Position numbers and translations under genes: made by a program. A stretch of DNA of 64,000 nt from Microbacterium sp. C5A9. GTDB lineage: Bacteria; Actinomycetota; Actinomycetes; Actinomycetales; Microbacteriaceae. Shown piece after piece: positions 58,608 through 64,000 of the stretch (the first letter of the stretch is position 1; each line of letters begins with the position of its first letter). The notes beneath the pieces are model-generated. The model was not told the origin of the DNA. It did no database searches and saw only the letters and a program-made list of their open reading frames with translations. The stretch lies in contig NZ_JABXGD010000009.1 of the NCBI RefSeq assembly GCF_022627955.1, positions 124,001 through 188,000 on the forward strand. The letters run 5' to 3'.

Positions 58608-60220
58608 AGAAGTGGAACGTCGTCATCGTGCTCGGCGCCGCGCAGTTCGTCATGGTGCTCGACGGCACGGTCATGAACGTGTCGATCTCGACCGTCGTGA
58701 GCGACCTCGACACGTCGGTCACGGCCATGCAGGCGGCGATCACGTTCTACACCCTGACCATGGCCGCGTTCATGCTCTTCGGCGCCAAGCTCGGCGATGT
58801 GTGGGGTCGCCGCCGAGCCTTCGTCATCGGCTCGTGCGTCTATGCCCTCGGATCTCTGATCACGGCGGTGAGCCCGTCCGTCGCGTTCCTCTTCCTCGGC
58901 TGGTCGATCGTCGAGGGACTCGGCGCGGTTCTGGTGATCCCCGCGATCGCCGCCCTCGTCGCCGACAACTACCGGGGGCGCGACAGGGTCACAGCCTTCG
59001 CCGTCATCGGCGCCGTCTCGGGCGCCGCGGTCGCCGCCGGGCCGTTGATCGGCGGAGCGGTCACCACGTACTCGAGCTGGCGATTCGTGTTCGTCGCCGA
59101 AGTGGTGATCATGCTGGTCGTCGTCCTCTGCGCGCGCATCGTCACCGATTCCACGCCGCGCCAGGCCATCAGGATCGACATCGGCAGCGTGCTCCTGTCG
59201 TCGGCGGGTCTCGTGCTGATCGTGTTCGGCATGCTCCAGAGCAAGACCTGGGGATGGGTGGTTCCCCTGCACCGCCCCGAGTTCGCGGGCGTCGCGCTCG
59301 CCCCTCTCGGCATCTCGCTGACCGCCTGGTGCATCGCCGCGGGGGTCATCCTCCTCTCGCTGTTCCTCTCCTGGCAGCGCCGCCTCGTGCGCGACGGCAG
59401 ATCTCCGCTCGTGCAGCCCGACCTGTTCTCGATCGTCTCCCTGCGCAGCGGGCTCTCGGTGCTCGGAGCCCAGTACGCGGTGACCGCCGGGCTGTTCTTC
59501 ATGGTGCCGGTGTACCTGCAGATGACCCTCGGCCTGGACGCGCTCGAGACCGGGATCAGGATCTTCCCGCTCTCGGTCGCGCTGATCCTGTTCTCGATCG
59601 TGGGAACGGCGCTGTCCCGGCGCTGGTCGCCGCGCCGCATCGTGCGGATCGGGCAGGCGGTCCTGGTGCTCTCGGCGCTGCTGCTGCTCGGGTCGGTCAC
59701 CGACGACCTGCGCGGCGTGCTGTTCGGCATCGGGATGTTCCTCACCGGAGGCGCGCTCGGACTCCTGGCGTCTCAGCTGGGCAACGTGAACATGTCGAGC
59801 GTCGGCGAGAAGGACACGAGCGAGGCCGGCGGGCTCCAGGGGGTCTTCCAGAACCTCGGATCGTCGCTCGGCACCGCACTGATCGGCTCGCTGCTGATCG
59901 GCGCCCTCTCCACGTCGTTCGCGTCGGGCGTCGCGACGAGCGGCCTCCCCGAACAGGTCAGGGAGACGGTGAGTGCAGCGACGGATCGCGGAGTCACGGT
60001 CGTGCCCGCGGCGGATGTGGCGGGCATCGGTGAGACCGCGGGACTCACCGATGCCGAGGCGCGCGAGCTCGCCGAGATCTACCGCGAGTCGCAGCTGTCG
60101 TCCCTGCGCGTCGCGTTCGTCGGACTGATTCTGATCGCCCTGCTGTCGATGCTCTTCTCGCGCGGCATCCCCGCCGAGGCCGCCGTCCGCCGACGATCCG
60201 GCGCCGACGAGAGAGTGTGA
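58604..60220 (+). CDS. MFS exporter, DHA2 (14-helix drug:H+ antiporter) type
   Basis: A 538-residue protein with 14 hydrophobic segments. Motif C-like VSGAAVAAGPLIGGAV and motif A GAKLGDVWGRRRAFVIG are present, as is the helix-1 motif MVLDGTVMNVSI typical of EmrB/QacA relatives. A long loop of about 60 residues lies before the last helix (TDRGVTVVPAADVAGIGETA). It probably exports hydrophobic compounds. The GTG start overlaps the channel gene stop. Its stop abuts the LacI stop with no base between. Confidence 0.92.
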   Translation: MKKWNVVIVLGAAQFVMVLDGTVMNVSISTVVSDLDTSVTAMQAAITFYTLTMAAFMLFGAKLGDVWGRRRAFVIGSCVYALGSLITAVSPSVAFLFLGWSIVEGLGAVLVIPAIAALVADNYRGRDRVTAFAVIGAVSGAAVAAGPLIGGAVTTYSSWRFVFVAEVVIMLVVVLCARIVTDSTPRQAIRIDIGSVLLSSAGLVLIVFGMLQSKTWGWVVPLHRPEFAGVALAPLGISLTAWCIAAGVILLSLFLSWQRRLVRDGRSPLVQPDLFSIVSLRSGLSVLGAQYAVTAGLFFMVPVYLQMTLGLDALETGIRIFPLSVALILFSIVGTALSRRWSPRRIVRIGQAVLVLSALLLLGSVTDDLRGVLFGIGMFLTGGALGLLASQLGNVNMSSVGEKDTSEAGGLQGVFQNLGSSLGTALIGSLLIGALSTSFASGVATSGLPEQVRETVSAATDRGVTVVPAADVAGIGETAGLTDAEARELAEIYRESQLSSLRVAFVGLILIALLSMLFSRGIPAEAAVRRRSGADERV

Positions 60221-61255
60221 TCAGCGCCGCGGGGGTGCCGTGCTCGCGCGGAGGACGAGCTCGGTGCCCACGAGGGGAGTCTGCGTGCGCTCTCCCCCGT
60301 CGAGTTCGGCGAGCAGCGCATCGACCGCCAGCGCGCCGACGCGCTCCGGATGCTGCTGCACGGTCGTCAGCGGGGGCCAGAGCTGGGCGGCATCCGGCAG
60401 GCCGTCGAAGCCGACGACGCTGACGTCGGCCGGGATGTCTCGTCCCGCTTCACGGAACGCGCGGATGACGCCGATGGCCATCTGATCGTTCGCGGCGAAG
60501 ACCGCGGTGACGCCGTCATCGTCGCGCAGCCGAAGTCCCGCCTGGTAGCCGGACTCCGCCGTCCAGTCGCCCTGCAGCGGCTGGGGCACGGCGAGCCCGC
60601 GCGATTCGAGGGTGTTCCGCCAGGACTCGCGCCGACGCTCGGCGGAGTACGACTTGGCGGGGCCCGCCACGTGCCAGACGGTCTCGTGTCCGAGATCGAG
60701 CAGGTGCTCGGTCGCGAGGCGCGCTCCCTGCGCCTGATCGGTGTCGACGAAGGGATGGCCCTCACCGCGATTGGAGTCGACCAGCACGACGGGCAGACCG
60801 TCGGGGATCTCGACCTCGGCCTCATCGAGCTGATGAGCCTCGATCACGATGATGATGCCGTCGACCGCGTGCTCCTCGAGCCGACGGAAGGCACCGGCGA
60901 CCGTGTCGCGTGCGCTCGACTCCACGGGGATCAGCGTGAGTGCGTACCCCATCTGCGATGCGCGCACGGCGATGGCATCGAGGGTGCGCTGATTTCCGTA
61001 GGAGCTGAACGAGAACATGATGACGCCGATGGCGCGGAACCGTCCCGAGCGCAGGGCACGTGCGGCGCTGTTCGGCCGATATCCGAGACTCTGCATGGCG
61101 TCTTCGACCCGTTCGCGCGTCGCCGCTCCCACATAGCCGCGGGCGTTGACGACGCGGGAGACGGTCTGACCGGAGACCCCGGCGGCACGCGCGACGTCCT
61201 CCATCGAGGGCTCTCTGCGCCGCTGCGGAGGCTCTGCCGACTGGTCCGAGGTCAC
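60221..61255 (-). CDS. LacI family transcriptional regulator
   Basis: A 344-residue repressor. The helix-turn-helix and hinge are MEDVARAAGVSGQTVSRVVN and RPNSAARALRSGRFRAIG, followed by a periplasmic-binding-like sugar domain (VVLVDSNRGEGHPFVDTD, VFAANDQMAIGV, VSVVGFDGLPDA). The GTG at 61255 was chosen because earlier ATGs at 61273 and 61291 fall in the promoter-operator repeats; the RBS is weak in every case. It is divergent from the sugar ABC operon, which it presumably represses until a sugar is present. Confidence 0.93.
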   Translation of the reverse strand: MTSDQSAEPPQRRREPSMEDVARAAGVSGQTVSRVVNARGYVGAATRERVEDAMQSLGYRPNSAARALRSGRFRAIGVIMFSFSSYGNQRTLDAIAVRASQMGYALTLIPVESSARDTVAGAFRRLEEHAVDGIIIVIEAHQLDEAEVEIPDGLPVVLVDSNRGEGHPFVDTDQAQGARLATEHLLDLGHETVWHVAGPAKSYSAERRRESWRNTLESRGLAVPQPLQGDWTAESGYQAGLRLRDDDGVTAVFAANDQMAIGVIRAFREAGRDIPADVSVVGFDGLPDAAQLWPPLTTVQQHPERVGALAVDALLAELDGGERTQTPLVGTELVLRASTAPPRR

Positions 61256-61270
61256 GATCAACCATCCGTT

Positions 61271-61291
61271 CATATGTTGACGTTGACACAC
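61271..61291. repeat. Operator repeat, copy 1
   Basis: A 21-base unit identical to 61305-61325. Its core TGTTGACGTTGACA is an imperfect palindrome (10 of 14 positions) centred on CG, as in LacI-family operators. It includes TTGACA (61283-61288), a possible -35 box. Confidence 0.85.
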
Positions 61292-61312
61292 TAGCAGCGC
61301 ATCGCATATGTT
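61283..61312 (+). promoter_or_regulatory. Promoter of the sugar ABC operon
   Basis: TTGACA (61283-61288), an 18-base spacer, and TATGTT (61307-61312). Both boxes lie within operator copies, so bound LacI would block polymerase directly. A second TTGACA at 61317-61322 has no good -10. Confidence 0.55.
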
Positions 61313-61325
61313 GACGTTGACACAC
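61305..61325. repeat. Operator repeat, copy 2
   Basis: The second exact copy, 34 bases after the first (about three helical turns). With copy 1 it covers TTGACA at 61283-61288 and TATGTT at 61307-61312, an 18-base spacing suitable for a promoter driving the ABC genes. Confidence 0.85.
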
Positions 61326-61363
61326 GGCGCGGAGAGCGCCCGATTTCTAAGAAGGTCTCGTCA

Positions 61364-62281
61364 ATGACGACTCACGATTCCGCAACCCGTGCGGACCACG
61401 GCATCCGCCGGCGCGAGAAGCGCGACTGGAAGGGCTGGGCGTTCGTCGGCCCCTTCATGGTCGTGTTCGCACTGGTGTTCCTCACCCCGCTCGCGTACTC
61501 GGTCTACCTGAGCTTCTTCCAGGAGAAGCTCATCGGCGGCACCGCGTTCGTCGGGTTCGACAACTACGTCCGCGCGCTCACCGACTCGCAGTTCTGGGAG
61601 GCGTTCGGCCGAGTGCTGCTGTTCCTGGTCGTGCAGGTGCCGATCATGCTGGCGCTCGCCCTCGCCGCCGCGCTCGCTCTCGACAGCGCACGTCTGCGCG
61701 GCGCCTCGTTCTTCCGCATCCTGATCTTCCTTCCCTACGCGGTGCCGGCCGTCGTGGCCGTGCTCATGTGGGGGTACATCTACGGCGACCAGTTCGGTCT
61801 CACGAGCAATCTGAACGACTTCCTCGGCAGCGACGTCTTCACCCCGTTCGCCCGCGAGTGGATCCTGGTGTCGATCGGAAACATCGTGACCTGGCAGTTC
61901 GTCGGCTACAACATGCTGATCTTCTACTCCTCGCTGAAGACGATCCCCACCGACATGTACGAGGCCGCATCCCTCGACGGCGCCGGCGCCTGGCGGACGA
62001 TCTTCTCGATCAAGATCCCCAACGTCCGCGGCGCCCTCGTGATCGCGACGATCTTCTCGATCATCGGCAGCTTCCAGCTGTTCAACGAGCCGAACATCCT
62101 GCGCCCGCTCGCCCCGAACGTCATCACCACGTTCTTCACGCCCAACATGTACGCGTACAACCTGTCGTTCGCCGGGCAGCAGTTCAACTACGCCGCGACG
62201 ATCGCCATCATCATGGGCGTCATCACCGCGGTGATCGCCTATGTCGTGCAACTGCGCGGCTCGAAGTCGGAGGTGCGTTGA
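61364..62281 (+). CDS. Sugar ABC transporter permease (MalF-like)
   Basis: A 305-residue inner-membrane subunit with six hydrophobic segments. It carries the EAA loop YEAASLDGAGAWRTIFSIKIP, which docks the ATPase, and the N-terminal WAFVGPFMVVFALVFLTPLAYS typical of the carbohydrate uptake transporter 1 family. The ATG follows GAAGG. It is first in the operon controlled by the LacI operators and is followed one base later by the partner permease. Confidence 0.95.
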   Translation: MTTHDSATRADHGIRRREKRDWKGWAFVGPFMVVFALVFLTPLAYSVYLSFFQEKLIGGTAFVGFDNYVRALTDSQFWEAFGRVLLFLVVQVPIMLALALAAALALDSARLRGASFFRILIFLPYAVPAVVAVLMWGYIYGDQFGLTSNLNDFLGSDVFTPFAREWILVSIGNIVTWQFVGYNMLIFYSSLKTIPTDMYEAASLDGAGAWRTIFSIKIPNVRGALVIATIFSIIGSFQLFNEPNILRPLAPNVITTFFTPNMYAYNLSFAGQQFNYAATIAIIMGVITAVIAYVVQLRGSKSEVR

Positions 62282-62282
62282 C

Positions 62283-63173
62283 ATGGCTCTCCCCCTCGCC
62301 CGCCCCTCGCAGAAGCGCCATGATCTGATGAATCCGCGCAAGTCGAAGATCCTGCTGATCGTGATGGTCGCCTACGCGCTCTACACGCTCGTGCCGCTCG
62401 TGTGGCTGCTGTTCAGCTCCACCAAGACGCAGTCCGGTCTGTTCAGCTCCTTCGGGCTGTGGTTCTCCGACGATTTCGCGTTCTTCGACAACCTCGTCGC
62501 GACCTTCACGTACCAGGACGGCATCTTCCTGCGCTGGCTCGGCAACACCCTGCTCTACGTCGTCGTCGGCGCCGGAGGCGCGACGCTGCTGGCCACCATG
62601 GCGGGCTACGGTCTGGCGAAGTACAACTTCCCCGGTCGTCGCGCCGTGTTCGCGGTCGTCCTCGGCGCGGTCGCCGTGCCGGGCACCGCCCTCGCGGTGC
62701 CGACCTTCCTGCTCTTCAGCGAGCTGGGAATGACGAACACGCCCTGGGCCGTGATCATCCCGTCGCTCATCAGCCCGTTCGGCCTCTACCTGATCTGGGT
62801 CTTCGCATCGGAGTCCGTGCCGACCGAGCTGCTGGAAGCCGCCCGCATCGACGGCGCCGGCGAGTTCCGCACGTTCTTCACGATCTCGATGCGACTCCTC
62901 GCACCCGGCATCGTGACGGTGGCGCTGTTCACGGTCGTCGCGACCTGGAACAACTACTTCCTGCCGCTGATCATGCTCTCCGACCCGGCCTGGTACCCGC
63001 TCACGGTGGGCCTGAACCAGTGGAGCGCGCAGGCCATCGGCGCAGGATCCCAGCCGATCTACAACCTCGTGATCATGGGCTCGCTCCTGACCATCATCCC
63101 GATCGTCATCGCCTTCCTGCTGCTGCAGCGTTTCTGGCAGTCAGGTCTCACCGCAGGAAGCGTCAAGCAGTAG
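62283..63173 (+). CDS. Sugar ABC transporter permease (MalG-like)
   Basis: A 296-residue partner permease with six hydrophobic segments and the EAA loop LEAARIDGAGEFRTFFTISMRLLAP (quoted in part: LEAARIDGAGEFRTFF). Blocks VAVPGTALAVPTFLLFSELGM and NNYFLPLIML are typical of MalG-type subunits. No ATP-binding subunit is encoded here; CUT1 systems often use a shared MsiK-type ATPase elsewhere. It lies 66 bases upstream of the binding protein gene. Confidence 0.95.
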   Translation: MALPLARPSQKRHDLMNPRKSKILLIVMVAYALYTLVPLVWLLFSSTKTQSGLFSSFGLWFSDDFAFFDNLVATFTYQDGIFLRWLGNTLLYVVVGAGGATLLATMAGYGLAKYNFPGRRAVFAVVLGAVAVPGTALAVPTFLLFSELGMTNTPWAVIIPSLISPFGLYLIWVFASESVPTELLEAARIDGAGEFRTFFTISMRLLAPGIVTVALFTVVATWNNYFLPLIMLSDPAWYPLTVGLNQWSAQAIGAGSQPIYNLVIMGSLLTIIPIVIAFLLLQRFWQSGLTAGSVKQ

Positions 63174-63239
63174 CTCCCTGCACCCCCTGCATCGAAAACG
63201 TCGGTCCGACGCTGGACCGCACCCCGAAAGGACACAGCA

Positions 63240-64000
63240 ATGAAGCACCTTCCCTCTCCTGCCGCGCGGCGCACCCTGACGGTGCTCGCCGCCGGAACCG
63301 TGGCAGCGCTCGCGCTGGCCGGCTGCAGCACGGGCGACTCGGGTTCCGGCGGCGCCGCCGGTGACGGATCGTTCGACTCGGTCGAGGCAGCGCTCGAGGC
63401 CGGCGGCGAGATCACCTACTGGTCGTGGACCCCGTCCGCCGAGGCCCAGGTCGAGGCGTTCGAGAAGGAGTACCCGAACGTCAAGGTCAACGTGGTCAAC
63501 GCGGGCACCAACAACGAGGAGTACACCAAGCTGCAGAACGCCATCAAGGCGGGCTCCGGCGCCCCCGACGTCGTCCAGGTCGAGTACTACGCACTCCCGC
63601 AGTTCTCTCTCACCGACGCGTTCGTCGACCTGTCGCAGTACGGCTTCGCCGACTTCGAAGACGACTACACCGCCTCGACGTGGAACTCCGTGACCGACGG
63701 CGACGCGATCTACGGTCTGCCGCAGGACTCGGGCCCCATGGCGCTCTTCTACAACAAGGCCGTCTTCGACGCCGCCGGCGTGGCCGTCCCCACCACGTGG
63801 GACGAGTACTACGAGGCTGCGAAGGCGATCCACGCCGCGAACCCGAACGCCTACATCACCAACGACACGGGCGACGCCGGCTTCGCGACCTCGATGATCT
63901 GGCAGGCCGGCGGCAAGCCGTTCGAGACCTCGGGCACCGACGTCACGATCGACCTGCAGGACGACGGGTCGAAGAAGTGGACCGAGAACTGGAACCGCCT
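63240..64000 (+). CDS. Sugar-binding lipoprotein of the ABC transporter (cut by window edge)
   Basis: Some 253 residues of an extracellular solute-binding protein are visible, with no stop before the edge. The signal peptide ends in the lipobox LALAGCS, with the lipidated cysteine at residue 29. The mature part shows the family-1 features EITYWSWTPSAEAQVEAFEKEYP and LPQDSGPMALFYNKAVFDAAG (each in part). It delivers a sugar to the two permeases. The RBS AAAGGA is seven bases from the ATG. The sugar cannot be named from what is visible; no glycosidase gene is in the window. Confidence 0.94.
   Translation, partial: MKHLPSPAARRTLTVLAAGTVAALALAGCSTGDSGSGGAAGDGSFDSVEAALEAGGEITYWSWTPSAEAQVEAFEKEYPNVKVNVVNAGTNNEEYTKLQNAIKAGSGAPDVVQVEYYALPQFSLTDAFVDLSQYGFADFEDDYTASTWNSVTDGDAIYGLPQDSGPMALFYNKAVFDAAGVAVPTTWDEYYEAAKAIHAANPNAYITNDTGDAGFATSMIWQAGGKPFETSGTDVTIDLQDDGSKKWTENWNR

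Noticed and set aside
60218..60223. MFS and LacI stop codons abut with no base between and no terminator
   Set aside because: Tight convergent ends are not rare in compact genomes; it may cause antisense read-through but is weak evidence on its own.

Overview
The window looks like chromosomal DNA of a high-GC actinobacterium, most likely Microbacterium or a close Microbacteriaceae relative. The evidence is GC-rich third codon positions throughout, frequent GTG starts, many 4-base ATGA/GTGA stop-start overlaps, DUF501/DUF4307 family genes, a greA-DUF4307-PAQR-prenyltransferase neighbourhood resembling the one in mycobacteria, and a ribD-ribE-ribAB-ribH operon behind an FMN riboswitch. The genus assignment is inference. 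I see no prophage, transposase, integrase or CRISPR array; the region reads as core and shell genes.

Layout. 1-5.9 kb: end of a beta-carbonic anhydrase gene coupled to fumC; cstA with its small partner ybdD; a PIN-PhoH ATPase. 6.1-9.2 kb: cis-prenyltransferase, PAQR/hemolysin III membrane protein, small membrane protein, DUF4307 and greA. 9.2-16.8 kb: ilvA with an AI-2E-type permease, a YcaQ-like glycosylase, LemA, and an overlapping pair of FAD lactone oxidase and fold-type III PLP enzyme. 16.89 kb: a tRNA with a UAA anticodon but a short variable loop. 17-23.4 kb: an unknown Ala/Gly-rich protein, then a minus-strand series eno-ftsB-DUF501-subtilisin-ndh. 23.4-28.4 kb: O-methyltransferase; a GntR-DUF1648-CPBP operon whose DUF1648 gene is frameshifted; DUF4442; an APC permease. 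28.4-36.8 kb: nhaA-mazG-hisS-SGNH on the minus strand, then ppc and gdhA on the plus strand. 36.9-42.3 kb: an APC permease, a kinase/M23-like/class III aminotransferase fusion, and a hexapeptide-repeat protein, together a candidate amino-alcohol catabolic unit. 42.4-48.5 kb: SDR, mfd, GNAT acetyltransferase, Fpg-like glycosylase. 48.5-52.1 kb: FMN riboswitch and riboflavin operon. 52.2-53.7 kb: small membrane protein and HerA-like ATPase. 53.9-60.2 kb: a five-gene run (AI-2E permease, multi-spanning membrane protein, DUF2252, K+ channel, MFS exporter). 60.2 kb to the end: a LacI regulator divergent from a sugar ABC transporter cut by the window edge.

Two patterns stand out beyond the gene list. 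First, eleven genes have a TANNNT box followed by exactly six bases and then ATG or GTG, the signature of leaderless transcription; both partners of three divergent pairs share it, and it was used here to choose starts. Second, the 53.9-60.2 kb operon couples a DUF2252 protein, whose kinase-like motifs appear in permuted order, to an ion channel and uncharacterised membrane proteins. I regard this as the most plausible candidate for an undescribed system in the window, but nothing in the sequence proves a function.
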